Of a stretch of DNA of 64,000 nt, positions 21,795 to 33,600 are shown piece by piece (within the stretch, counting starts at the first letter, position 1; each line of letters opens with the position of its first letter). Below the pieces are notes generated by a model, which was not told the origin of the DNA, searched no databases, and saw only the letters and a list, made by a program, of their open reading frames with translations. The stretch spans positions 60,934,168-60,998,167 of the forward strand of contig NC_088866.1 in NCBI RefSeq assembly GCF_032884065.1. The letters run 5' to 3'. Both the position numbers and the translations under genes were made by a program. The stretch comes from Artemia franciscana (Eukaryota; Arthropoda; Branchiopoda; Anostraca; Artemiidae).

Positions 21795-23516
21795 GAGATG
21801 TCTGGTTCAACTGACGAGTTTAATCGTAAAGAAGCGGAAAAAACAAATGTTTTTGTTACGAGCAAAGGGGAAATCATTGGTTCGTTATCTCCTTACATTC
21901 TACAAGAAAATGGTGAATCTGTGAAATCAGAAGTAAAAATTCAACCATATATAACCAATACTAAGACTCAGCAAGCTGTGGACGAAAAGAAGTCTTCGAA
22001 TGAAGATTATATTTCTGATGATAGCATTGACTCGGCCCCATCCTCTACAGGTAGTGTAGAAAACTTGGAAGGTCAAGTGGAAGAAGAAAGTATGCATCAA
22101 GATCAAGAAGCATGTAGTCAAAGAAACGAAAGTATAGATTACAAAAAGTCAAAAGATCAAAGTACAAAAGAAGATACTATGAGTAAAGGGGAACTCCAGG
22201 GTGTTGAAAACAGAGAAACATTGGATGGTATAAATACTGAAGCTCAAAATCCGAATGAAATTGTAGCTAAAGGTAACATTCGTAAAAATGAAGATGTTTT
22301 AAAAAGAGAAGAAGGTCAGTGTACACAACAAGAAGCTTCAATAGACAAAATAAATGAAAAAGAAAATGTTCTAGATGACAAAGAAGCCAATCAAGAGATT
22401 TTAGATGACCATAGAAAAGAGGAAAATAAAAATACCAAAGAGGAAAATTTAGAAAATAAAGAAATAGCTGATGAAGATAAAGACTCTGTCAATGACAAAC
22501 AAGCCCAAAAAGAGAATAAAAAAGACACGAGCCGAAGTGACAAAATTTTAGAGGAGAAAGAAACAGTTGCGATAAATGAAGAGACTCTAGAGGACAAACG
22601 AGCTGACAAAGAGAGTTCGGACCATATAAAAGGGGAAAATAATAGCGCAATAAAACAGGTTTCACTGAAAGGAAAAGAAAAGGCTGAACAAAGCGCAATA
22701 ACAGTATATGATAAAAATATAGAAACTGAGGACAAGAAAGACGAGACTATACTAAAAGAGGAGGAGGCCAATGAGTCTGAGGCCCCGGTTGGTGATGATG
22801 GTTTTTGGAAAGGAGATTATGATGAGATTAATATAGAAGAGGAAGTAAGAGAAGAAGATATTTTAAATGACTTTAACTTTAATACCGATTCAGTGCCAGT
22901 GGTAGTGGAATATACAGTTGAAAGACCATTAACGAAATTTACGTTTCAGAGTGCTAAAAGAACTGCTCCAACTAAAGGAGGACTTAAAAGGATTAATTTA
23001 GGTTCAAGCAGAAGCGGGTCTCTAGAGGGACCTGTAGTAAAAAAGCCACTATTTATTGAGGGTGCTAAAGAAAGCAAACGGTGTGCTGCAGAAGATGGCA
23101 GAGAAATAAAGGAAATCCCTGTAGAAACCACCCAAAAACCTGTTCCACCTCTTATCCCCAAACCTCATGTAGTCCCTAAAAGGTCGGACTCTGGTGATAC
23201 AAAGGTTAAAAATTCTTCAACAGAAGAAAGTTGGAAAAGTCGTTACGTTACTAGTGACAAGGTTCAAAGAATAGTCGAAACGAGTAAAATTCTTTCGAAA
23301 GTCAGGTCTAAGATTAAAGAAAAGGCAACAAAAGAGGTGGAAAACCAAGAAAAGAACTTAGAGCAGGTTCAAGATAAAACGGTGGTCATCGGGACCCTTG
23401 AAGAATATGAAAGAATATCTGGTAAGAAAGTGGGAACAACTGCTGAAATAATTGACGATAATGAGGAAGAAGATGAAGAAGAATCTGCCCTTTGGAGTGA
23501 TATTTTTGGGAAATGA
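21795..23516 (+). CDS. acidic, low-complexity protein; last exon of the CAAP1-like gene or a separate gene
   Basis: An open frame of over 570 codons ends in TGA at 23514-23516. A splice acceptor (CTTTTTTCTTTAAG) precedes GAG ATG, so the exon may begin at 21795 in phase 0, matching the donor at 18458. Otherwise ATG 21798 could be a true start. Residues about 1-60 include VFVTSKGEIIGSLSPYILQE. Residues about 70-330 are a Glu/Lys/Asp/Asn-rich stretch with loose repeats (LEDKRADKE, LENKEIADED, LDDKEANQE), likely coiled or disordered. Residues 330-380 hold DDGFWKGDYDEINIEEE. The C-terminal third is more conserved-looking (VVVEYTVERPLTKFTF; KSRYVTSDKVQRIVETSKIL) and ends in an acidic run and SALWSDIFGK. 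I do not recognise the family. It is certainly coding by length and codon pattern. A Helitron begins about 45 bases past the stop. Confidence 0.75.
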   Translation, partial: EMSGSTDEFNRKEAEKTNVFVTSKGEIIGSLSPYILQENGESVKSEVKIQPYITNTKTQQAVDEKKSSNEDYISDDSIDSAPSSTGSVENLEGQVEEESMHQDQEACSQRNESIDYKKSKDQSTKEDTMSKGELQGVENRETLDGINTEAQNPNEIVAKGNIRKNEDVLKREEGQCTQQEASIDKINEKENVLDDKEANQEILDDHRKEENKNTKEENLENKEIADEDKDSVNDKQAQKENKKDTSRSDKILEEKETVAINEETLEDKRADKESSDHIKGENNSAIKQVSLKGKEKAEQSAITVYDKNIETEDKKDETILKEEEANESEAPVGDDGFWKGDYDEINIEEEVREEDILNDFNFNTDSVPVVVEYTVERPLTKFTFQSAKRTAPTKGGLKRINLGSSRSGSLEGPVVKKPLFIEGAKESKRCAAEDGREIKEIPVETTQKPVPPLIPKPHVVPKRSDSGDTKVKNSSTEESWKSRYVTSDKVQRIVETSKILSKVRSKIKEKATKEVENQEKNLEQVQDKTVVIGTLEEYERISGKKVGTTAEIIDDNEEEDEEESALWSDIFGK

Positions 23517-23561
23517 AATGTTACTTTAAATGAAAAAATTTATTATTTTTAAATTATATAT

Positions 23562-24528
23562 AATATATATAAAAATAAGTTGTTTGTTTCTGTGTCTGTC
23601 GACTGACGTCATGTTTGTGTGTCGACTGATGTCATGTTTGTCGACTGACGTCATTATAAGGATTGAGCTGTATGTCGTAATGAAGTTGTTTGTCGACTGA
23701 CGAAATTACAGGTCGGGACACCGGGACACAAATGACGACCGGGACACTCAAAGAGAAATTACAGACTGGGACACCGGGACACAAATAACGACCGGGACAC
23801 AGGGAATATAAATGACGACCGGGAAACAGGGACACAACTACAACGGGGACGCGGGGGGGCACAGGGGGAATATATAAATGACGACCGGGACACAGGGAAT
23901 GTTCGATTAGCAATCACCATCAACAAAGCTCAAGGGCAATCATTATAATAATGAGGTATAGATCTGAATACGGATTGTTTTTCCCTTGCACAATTATATG
24001 TTGCATGTTCAAGAGTCGGTAAACCTGACAATCTATTTATATGCACAGACAATGGGACAGCGAAGAATGTTGTATATTCGCAAGTTTTACAAACATATAT
24101 AAATCTATCTATATTCACAAGTGGGACACAGGGACACAACTACAATGGCGCGTAACTAATATGGCGCGAAAAAGGCTAAAAAAAGAAAAAACCTAAAAAG
24201 AAAAAAACTTTTAAAAAAGGAAAAAAATAAAACACCGGGACACAAATGAAGACCGGGACACAGGGAATATAAATGACGACCGGGACACAGGGACACAACT
24301 ACAACGGGGACGTCAGGGGGCACAGGGGGATATATAAATGACGACGGGGACACGCAATGGGACAGCGAAGAATGTTGTATATTCGCAAGTTTTACGTAGT
24401 TAAAAACATATATATATCTATCCATCTTCACAGGTGGGACACAGGGACACAACTACAATGGCGCGTAACGACTTACGCGCGCGGGGGCGCTTGGTGGGGT
24501 GGTGGCGCGAAGCGCCCCCACCAACTAG
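23562..24528 (+). mobile_element. Helitron, non-autonomous relic 1
   Basis: The 5' end ATATATAAAAATAAGTTGTT is followed by GTCGACTGACGTCATG repeats and GACGACCGGGACACAGGGA subrepeats. The 3' end is a GC-rich hairpin (GGGGGCGCTTCGCGCC type, complement GGCGCGAAGCGCCCC) followed by CTAG at 24525-24528, the Helitron terminal signature. At 23907-24110 broken frames give LAITINKAQGQS, then CFSLAQLYVACSRVGKPDNL and FICTDNGTAKNVVYSQVL. This is the C-terminal end of the Pif1-like helicase of the RepHel protein. A second copy of the tail (from about 24350) shows internal duplication. Not autonomous: no Rep motif seen. Confidence 0.85.
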
Positions 24529-25720
24529 GAAATAACTGTATATGTATTTATCTGTTTATTTTTTCTCGAAAATGGCTCCATATTTTTTCAGGAAAATCTT
24601 GGGACATTCTCGCATAAAAAACGATATAGACGGTTCAGAAGCCTGAGAAAATTCGCTTAATTTTGGTTTTTGCAAGTGACGTCATGTACTATGTTAGCAC
24701 ATCATATAAGCATTATTTTGTATGATGTGATGCAGAGCACAAATAAGATTGTTGAGCTTCCAAGTTATCAGTTATTCATATAATATAATGTCTGTTGGAA
24801 GGCCCAAAGAACAAAAATTTGGCTCAAACAAATAAAACCCAAAAAAAGAAAATTTGGATCAAAATATTAAAAACAATACGAGCAGCTAAAGCAAGGAGCA
24901 TTGCTGAATTGTCTTAAGTAATGAAAATCCAAAAACATGTCAAAAATGAAAATGAAGAGATAAGATACGGGCGTTTAGAACATGCGACAATTAGATCGTG
25001 ACAAAATGGAAATGGAGCTAAGACACACCCCGTTAGAAGACATGCGACACCAAGTAAGTGACAAGGGTCAAAAATGAAAATGAAGAGCAAAGACACACGC
25101 CGTTAGGAGACAAGTGACACCGAGCATGTGACCGAGTCAAAAATGAAGATGAAGAGCAAAGACACGCGGTTAGAAGACATGCGACACAGAACATGTGAGC
25201 GAGTCAATGAAAATCAACTTGGACAGTGAGAATCAAAACGTTCCAAAATTTGAAATGATAGAGATGATGATTGGGTTTGGGATTTGGACAAGGATAAGGT
25301 CATCAATGCCTACCATACCTTTGTTTAAAAAAACAAAGGTTTTGCGATATGTATTTCATAATGACGAGACAAGCCGAATGTCTTTCACAATGTCAAAAAA
25401 CAAGCTGAGGCAAAAGAAGACGTTTTTGTCCCACCACCTGAGCAATAAAAAGAAACAAAGGTCCTACCACCTGAGAAAAGTTTTTGTCCCACCATTTTAA
25501 AAATTTTAAAGAAACAAAGGTTCAATGATATGTTTTTCAAAATGACAAATCACAAGCTGAGGCAGAAGTCAAAGGTGCAATAAAAAAAAAACGTGATTTA
25601 TCAAGGTACTACGTCTAATTTAAGGTCCATTTGAAAGTCTTGACATCAAGAAAAGGCTCAAATTGTCTGCGTTTAGATGACAAGCGGCAATGAGAATCCA
25701 TATATAGAAGCATATATCTA
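24529..25720 (+). other. inter-Helitron region with a four-copy minisatellite
   Basis: From about 24935 to 25210, four copies of a 65-70 base unit repeat: TCAAAAATGAAAATGAAGAG, AAGACACACGCCGTTAG, GACATGCGACACC. An ATG at 24789 opens MSVGRPKEQKFGSNK before a stop. The basic, repetitive text faintly recalls the N-terminal repeats of Helitron RepHel proteins, so this may be the decayed 5' part of a longer Helitron. That link is a guess. No intact gene. Confidence 0.35.
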
Positions 25721-26553
25721 TCTATATATATAAAAATAAGTTGTTTGTGTGTGTGTGTCGAGTGACGTCATGTTTGTGTGTCGACTGACGTCATGTTTGT
25801 CGACTGACGTCATTTTAAGGATTAAGCTGTATGCGTCATGAAGTTGTTTGTCGACTGACGTCATGTTTGTCAACTGATGAAATTACATACCGGGACACAA
25901 ATGACGACCGGGACACAGGGAATATAAATGACGACCGGGAACCTCAAAGAGAAATTACAGACTGTGACACCCGAACACAAATCACGACCGGGACACAGGG
26001 AATATAAATGACGACCGGGACACAGGGACACAACTACAACGGGGACGGCGGGGGCACAGGCGGGATATATAAATGACGATCGGGACACAGGGATTGTTCG
26101 AATAGAAATTACAGACCGGGACACAAATGACGACCGGGACACAGGGAATATAAAGACGACCTGGATACTCAAAGAGAAATTACAAACTGGGACACCGGGA
26201 CACAGGGAATATAAATGACGACCAGGGCACAGGGACGCATGATTAGAATAATGAGGTATAGATCTGAATACGGATTGTTTTTCCCATGGACAATTATATG
26301 TTGCATGTTCAAGAGTCAGTAAACCTGACAATCTATTTATATGCATAGACACTGGGACAGCGAATAATGTTGTATATTCGCATGTTTTACGTAGTTAAAA
26401 ACATATATATATATCTATCTCTATTCACAGGTGGGACACAACTACAATGGCGCGTAACTAATATGGCGTGTAACGACTTTCGCGCGCGGGGGGGGCGCGA
26501 AGCGCCCCACCAACTAGGTGTTGGGGTGGCGCGAAGCGCCACCCCAACAGCTA

Positions 26554-26554
<1 letters not shown>
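25721..26554 (+). mobile_element. Helitron, non-autonomous relic 2, with two 3' termini
   Basis: Starts TCTATATATATAAAAATAAG after an A, and ends CTAG followed by T at 26555, matching Helitron insertion between A and T. It shares the GTCGACTGACGTCATG block, the GGGACAC subrepeats and the helicase C-terminal remnant (about 26225-26400) with relic 1. It has two successive terminal hairpins, each ending in CTAG: one at 26514-26517 and one at 26551-26554. The second hairpin, GGGGTGGCGCGAAGCGCCAC with its complement, is perfect. Confidence 0.88.

Positions 26555-26645
<91 letters not shown>
26555..26645. repeat. (TA)n microsatellite
   Basis: About 45 TA units directly abut the Helitron 3' end. 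Helitron insertion next to TA is expected, and later expansion of the flank is the simplest explanation. Confidence 0.97.
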
Positions 26646-26647
<2 letters not shown>

Positions 26648-26659
26648 GACTTTTCATCT

Positions 26660-29505
26660 TGATTTTGTAGTAGATAATTTCTTAAATTTCTCTGCAAGAG
26701 TAATATTACATTGATGAGAGTTTGAGTCAAGATAAGTAGTCCAAAATAAGAGTCGTTTAGTGTGAGGTCGATCCTGGTGTTGAATGCGTTTACTGTATAT
26801 AAGAAAATGCTCACCATAGGAATCAGTAAAAACTTAACATTATTTCAAAAACTGTGAGGTACAATCTCTCTAAAGGTCAAGCTCTACAGTCGTTTCTTTT
26901 TTGTTTCCCTAGTTCCTTCTCTGTAAAACCTTGCATGATTTAGTAAAAGAAGAAATTTTAATTGTTTATCACCCACACGATACATAAAGTTAGCATGGCG
27001 GAATAAGAATAAATAAAAAAAACGGAAAGAGAAAAACAACTATGCACACAAAGTCAATGAAAGAAACGGATAAGACGGTGATGAGGGGATAGGCGCGCAT
27101 AAACTGTACTGGAGTTTTCTGTGTAGATTCTCCAACTTTAAAGTTATATCAGGAGCTGAGAATTTGCTAACAAGAATCCAGTCTTTTTCTTTTTGTCCAA
27201 GGTGCAAGATACAGAAGAAATTTGCAAAATTTGAAATAATTTATCCAGATTCTCTTTAAATCACCTTTCTTAAGAAGGGGGAAAGGCCTGAAGCATAAAG
27301 GACAGAATAATCACAGAAAGTTGAATAACGTTTGGCCAGCATACGTCTATTATACTTCCCTCTGTTTGCAACAATCTTTGCATAGCCAATTTGGATCTTT
27401 TTACTTATATCACAAACAGTACGCTGACTCAAGCTCGAAAGATTGTTAGTAATAGAGATACCAAGCCAACGGATACAATCAACAAGAGGGATATTGAAGT
27501 TATTACAATAAAGGGGAGTAGTAGTAGTACAGTTATAGGGAAGAGACTCACATTTATATATTTTAAGTGAAAGGCCAATATCAGAAAAAGGCTCAGAAAC
27601 TGTAGAAGGGAAAGACCCTTTTTGGAACGGCTAATCAGAAGCAAGCCATCAGCATACGCAAGATAATAAACATCCGCAAGACCAGAAAGGTATGTACCTG
27701 AAATCTTAGCCAGCGCACTAGACATACAAATTTTAAAAAGCGTAGGGGACAAAAAACCACCCTGCCTTACTCCTCTTCGTACCCTTGTAATAGTGTCTGG
27801 TGGAGTTCTTAATTGAAGAAAAGACTTTGAATAACAAAACCTAAGAAGCATTATAACAGAGAGATTGACCCAGGAATTATACAGAGAAAAAAGGAGCTGA
27901 TTATGGACCACACTCAAACGCTTTAGAAAGATCCAAACCACAAATATAAAGACCATTTCCCTTGGAAGAATTATCAACCAGTAAAGAAGACAGAATCTTA
28001 TGCGCATGCTGACAACCCACCCCATGCCGAAAACCAAATTGGTTCTCACTCTCATTAATATTTTAGTCAGAAAAGAAGAAGGATGTACTCAAAAACCTTG
28101 CTTATGGTCCAAGAAACAGTAATAGGTAGATAGTAGGAACAATCAGTAGGTCACTTTCCCCTTTTTAAAATTGACGAAAAAGTGCCACACAGAAAACTCT
28201 CGGGTACGCTTGAAGTACATAGACATATTTGAAAAAGAAGATGAAGGTGAGATATAAGGAGGGTGCAATCAATCGACATATGCATCTTAGAAATATCATC
28301 CTTATCTATTGAATCAGATTTTAAACTTTTCTCAACATCAATTACGGAAGAAAAAGATATGGGCACTATATGGCTTTGCGAAAGGGTTGTACTGAAGGGG
28401 GGGGGGAGTAAGAATGGGAGTACATACAGAACGCACAGAATAGTTAATCACCGAAAAAATCGAAGAATAATGTTCAAACCAAGCTGAAGGTGGAAGGCAG
28501 TTACTTGTCACAGTATCATCATTTAACTTGTCAGAGTTGATTACTTTTCGCCAATCTTTCCTACTCACAAGAAAATCCATACCGCTGTAACGTGCCGACC
28601 TCAGATAGCGTTTATATTCGGTTTTTGTTTTACGTTAAGGATCAGCCAAACACCTAAAACTTGGCCGACCACATTTTTTCCATATCAGGAGCCATAGTTT
28701 CGCTATATTTTTTATCAACTTTAAACAAGGGTCCATTGACCAGATAGGTTTTTTTTTTTTTTTTTTTTTTTTTTACGAATACGTTGCCGAGGTACGGGAG
28801 CTTCTTCTGCCTTTTCCATACACATCTTAACAGTCAATATCGTCTTTGCATTCGTAGGTACCTGGTGCTGAAGAACATGGTATGGAATACGCAAGGTAGA
28901 AAGAAGGGCTGTCAAAGTAGATATTTAGTGCGGTATATTTACTATGCTCCATTTGCTTTTTTCAAACCACTTCGATTTTTCTCGCGAACAGTTAGTTTTC
29001 GATGGGTCAATATCCATTGTAAATGTCGTTGAAATTGGCATGTGGTCAGTATCTTGCTCGTTAACATGAACAGTAGCGGAAGAAGAGATATTACCAAGCG
29101 AGCAAATAATATGATCAATATCACTTGTACCTCCAGAGTGACAAATATACGCACAGTTGGGATCGGCAATGCATGGCTCGTTGTTTGTTGATATGTGCCA
29201 CCGTCCGCAACGAGTACATTTTGGGAGAACGCTGGGACAGTAGTTCTATAGATTGTCTAGTGATCGGCATTTAAAACAGCATTTGGGTAGGTCCTTATAC
29301 TCGTAAACAGGAAAAATTTCATAACCCATCCTGAGGCCATGCTTGAAAAACGTAGATTGAGCAAAAGAATCCAAAAATTCGTGTTTCACAGACTTAGATT
29401 GGTCCAATCTTTTAGCATCCTTGATACTGTGTTGGCTTTCAAGCAAAATTAAATGTAATCTTTCAAGATCTTGGTTATTTTCTGAAAACGACACTACCAA
29501 AGCAG
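26660..29505 (-). mobile_element. LINE with ORF1 zinc knuckle, endonuclease and reverse-transcriptase relics
   Basis: Read on the minus strand from 29505: an ORF1 (gag-like) end with CCHC-type knuckles (PKCCFKCRSLDNL, then CPSVLPKCTRCGRWHIS, about 29160-29290). Directly after comes the endonuclease C-terminus (HSGGTSDIDHIICS; DTDHMPISTTF, the S-D-H type motif with Thr in place of Ser). Then the linker and fingers (FCGTFSSILKRGK, about 28150-28200), ENQFGFRHGVGCQHAHKI (about 28030) and GVRQGGFLSPTLF (about 27760). The catalytic box is YLAYADGLLLIS (about 27650; second Asp replaced by Gly). Downstream text runs to about 27300. Several frameshifts, a T run at 28750-28775 and a missing N-terminal endonuclease make it dead. 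Probably CR1/L2-related. Confidence 0.8.
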
Positions 29506-30040
29506 AAGGAAGACAGATAATTTCTGTTTACTAAGAATTTGAACTTGGAGCAAAGTTTTCTTTCTAATTTTATTTATTATTACCATATTTTTAATTGACT
29601 ATTCTATACATGCCTATGTCAAGTCAAAATCTTCTGGAAGTTTGTGTTATTGGAAAAGTGGCATGTTGTCTAAAAAGGGTTTAGCCCAGGAGTGGATGTT
29701 GAAATAAAAATTAGTACGAGGGGGTAAAGGTGTGAGAAAAATGTCACTTTGCCCTGAACACCTTATTTATATCGAACCTCACAGAATTTTGCATTCACGA
29801 GGTTTTGAATTATGAGTTGTTTCCTTCTCTCTTCCCCTTGTGTGACCTTAGCTTAACCCTAGTTTTTCGTAAATGGGGCTGCTCTCCTTAAGCGAGCTTA
29901 TTTTTTTCTACAAACTCATCAAAAAATGGAAATAAAAAGAAGAGGTTATGGTTACTCCTCGTGAAATTCTTCGAGTCAAGACTTAGGCTGCTTAAAAGAT
30001 TAAACTAATTAGCCACATATCTCAAACTTTCTTTAGTCCT
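29506..30040. other. no gene recognised
   Basis: Nothing supportable between two minus-strand LINE fragments. It may be ORF1 or 5' UTR of the former, or 3' UTR of the latter. Confidence 0.4.
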
Positions 30041-30610
30041 TTTTTTTGCCAAAAGCCGTGTCTTAGTGGCAAAAAAGCGCCTGCGGTGAAAAGGCAAAGC
30101 GAGGCCGACTTATACGTTCGTTCGCTCATATTCGTTTATTGAAATGGCACTTGCAAAATATGGCAAGATAGAGTTTGCAATTCTGTTCGTACGACACATA
30201 AGGGTTGTACTTTACTGTGATGGCCTGTAATACTGCTGATCTATAAAGATGGTGGAAAAATAGGTCGGTGCTTGTCATTTGCTAATAGTGCTTCCCAAAT
30301 TTGATTATTAGATCATACCGTCGAGCAAATAAAGTGGGCAAGTTCAAAAACACTTTCGTAGTTGCTAAAGCAGGGGTCGACTGCTATTTTAGTAGCACGT
30401 AATTGAACATGTTCTAGTTCTGCTCTCATGTAAGCAATGTTTTGAACTTGGAGGCCCCAAACGGCATTGCAGTACTCGAGGATAGGCCGGGTGCTGGTTA
30501 TATAGGCCAGTAGCAGTTAGCAATCTGAGAAGCCAAACCTGCGCATATGACAGGCCTTTGAAGGTTATAGCTGATATTCGCGAATAACGAGTGAAAAAGC
30601 AAGTCATTCA
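30041..30610 (-). mobile_element. LINE 3'-terminal fragment (CR1/L2-like)
   Basis: Minus-strand frames give STRPILEYCNAVWGLQVQNI, ELEHVQLRATKIAVD and LPTLFARRYDLIIKFGKHY. These are the typical text after the reverse transcriptase in CR1/L2-like LINEs (I-L-E-Y..V-W, L-E..Q-R-A-T-K, L-P-T-L..R-R..D-L-I). 5'-truncated and frameshifted. Confidence 0.75.
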
Positions 30611-33600
30611 GAAATAGACCACGCTTCCATTGCTATAAACAAATTTTATAGCATAAACCAGTGTTAATAACTGGTCTCATCATTATCCTGCAAGGTTTTC
30701 AAAAATGTTATTAATTTCTTTAGGTAATTGATGATAGCAAGAAGAAAAAAAAGGTCAAAATTGGCGGTTTTATTGAAGTCATGAACATAATAAATCGCAT
30801 TTAGCAACTATGTCAAATACAACAATGCTATCTATCAAATACAGCGTAAGAAATATTCAATCTTGCTGAGAGTCTTTTTTTTCTAAAATAGATTAAACAA
30901 ATTCCCTTGCATGGACACATTTTCTAAAACAAACGATCTTAGAATATATCAAGATAGAAAAGAATTCTTGTGCACATGAGACATAATAAAATTCTAAAAT
31001 AAGAAATTGAGAAACAATGTCCTTACTGACTAAAAAAATTATGTCAATACATAACTACAATACTTTGCCCAGTTCGTAAACTAGTAACGCTACAAATGCT
31101 TTATTTTTTACTTGTTTTAATTTTTATTGTTAGAGTCAAGTACTTGGCTCGGTGACCTGGTCTACTAAATTAACTAAATATCCATTGTCAATTCAATCAC
31201 TTTAAAAGCAGTTCAGTTTTACTTTATTCTCCCCATATTGACAAGAGTTATTCATATTTCTTGCTAACTTTACAGACAGAAAAATGATTACTAGATAATA
31301 GATTAGACCATGATTAACACTAAGCCTCGTACTTCAGCTTAAACATAGCTTCACTTTGAGAAACGTATTTATGGGCATTCGCGCGCGAAGCTTCTGATGA
31401 CAATTAAGCGAGCTTCTCAATCAGATCTGCTGGGGATCAGATTTGAGGATTTGTAAGGTGGGAGACTGGATTTTGTATTTTCGTTGTTTTTTTTTGTATA
31501 TTTTACTTTTGTTTCTCCTTGGTTCCATCCTGGCCATGGAGCCTTACGGGAGAGAATATGTTTTAGTTTTTTCGGTGTAAATTTATTGTCGAATAACTCT
31601 GAAGATATTCAGATACAAATGAGAAATTTATACCGAAAAAAATCACATAGTTCGAGAACTAGTCTTACAGACTGATTTCATTAAAGGCGTTTTTTACCGT
31701 TGGCATTTCAAGATTTCCTTTTTAAACCTCTTGCCATTTACAAACCAACACGCCGCCAGTTGACATTTCTGCTTTTTCGCCATAACAAGTATTGATCCCA
31801 GACAACCTGCACACTACCATTCAAAATTTTACTACCACCGATGTTTTTATCGTTTTAGACCACAATTGCCTGAAAAAGTCTTTTGGCTTCATTCTTTTTC
31901 TTTCAGCGTACTTTTTAACGAAAACACCCATCCCTCCCCTTATGCCATTTATTCGTCATCAACTTGATTGTCCTTGGTGTTTTTTGGTGAGTTGAAATTA
32001 TAGTTGGATCACCAGTATTTCTTGAGGGGTGTGGACAAAAAATCGCGGGTATAAGATTCTTATCCTTATACCCGCGAGGGGTGTGGGCGATGCTCCATCA
32101 CCAAAAGCTGCCTAGATCTTTTTGTTAATATTGCACTGGTATAAGGATAAGAATCTTGTAAAGAATTAATCTATACGCTAGACGACCAAAGAGTAATTTA
32201 CGAAACTGAATTATAAAGTTTAACTTCGAACCTATATTAACTGGTTTGCGAATTCTAAAACTGAATTTGCAACATTTTGCACGCGGCGTTATTGTGAATT
32301 ATTTCATGCATGTCACCTCTGGTGATTATTCGTTGATAATGGCCTCCTTGAGGGTGGCAGCAATAAAATCGCTAAGGTATGTGGCGTAGTGACCTATTTC
32401 TAAAGTATATTAATTTAGACAGGACTCAGAAAGTATGTTTTAACTTGATTCTCAAACTTGATGTCATTAATCAGACTTAAGCGATGGTGTTGATGCAGAA
32501 CAACAAGGCAAAAAAAATAATGTTAATGTACTCCACATTTGATAGTCTAGATGCTACTTTTCTAACACATCTTACTCATTCAAATTAAAATTTGATAGAA
32601 AAAAAACAATAATTTTGGCGTGAAAACTAAAAGCAAGGTTAAACCTTAAAAAAAAAAAAAGTTGTCATAAATATTGAAAAGAGCTATCACCCCTCTCAAT
32701 CCCCAGTTTCGTAGGCTAAACTCTTTGCTACCATACTTAGAGACTGAAAGGAGTTGTGGAAAAGTTGTAGTCTTGTCAGCTGTATTTGCTTTGTACAGTA
32801 AAATTTTCTGTTCATATTCTTTGAAAGGTATTTTAAATAGAACACTTACTGTAATCGCACACTGGCTACATTTTAGTATGCTTTTAGTAAAACAAAAGAG
32901 TTGGGGTTAAAGGGGTGCCAGATCCCAGAACCAGTTGTAAGCGTTGAGGCGTGATACATAAATGGTTTCTAAATTTTAGTGGCACCCTTTGCCCTTAGCC
33001 CCCCCCCCCCTTAAAAGTCTCCAAGATTTGAAAATGAAATGTCTCACCAAAACGAGGATTGTATTAGATTTCTGCTTCCAGTAGTGTATTTTGAAGTGAA
33101 CCTCTCAGATAAGAATTGACCTCAATACTTGGCCTTATTTGCTTGAACATGACACAAATTCCCTTTTTTCCATAAACTCGGCAAGAACAAATTATTCAAT
33201 CTATTTTCTTTTTTTATCTGATTGTGTATTTAAAGTTGTCTTCCTTGCGGTTGAGTTGACCAATTTGTTCTTCGTACAAAAATCCCAGATAATTCTGAAA
33301 AAATATCTAGCTTGAAATCGTCACACTCGAACACAAAGTGATGATATAGGATCGTAAGAAATATAAAATTTTAAAACTATATTCAGTTTTTAAGATAGCA
33401 ATTTCCATAACCATGCCGTTCATAACCATTTATAGTTTGAAAAAAAGAAATATAGGCTATTTCCAGGAAATAACATATTTTTTTTTAAGATTTATTCATT
33501 TTCACAAATAGGTTACACTTCAGGAACCTTGCTCTTAACCAACCTTTTTAAGGTCCCATCAATAAACTGAATCCCTAAGCCTATGCCATTTAGGAAACCT

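Noticed and set aside
22391-22771. 126-codon Ser/Leu/Phe-rich minus-strand frame
   Set aside because: It is antisense to the Glu/Lys-rich coding exon. GAA/AAA-rich codons read backwards give Ser, Phe and Leu.
24529-26554. Regularly spaced GGGACACAGGGA and GACGACCGGGACAC repeats, considered as a CRISPR-like array
   Set aside because: Spacing is irregular, spacers are themselves repetitive, the context is a Helitron, and the genome is eukaryotic.
26367-26817. Frames with long Tyr-Ile repeats on both strands
   Set aside because: These are translations of the (TA)n microsatellite after the Helitron. The same applies to the frames at 57453-57703.
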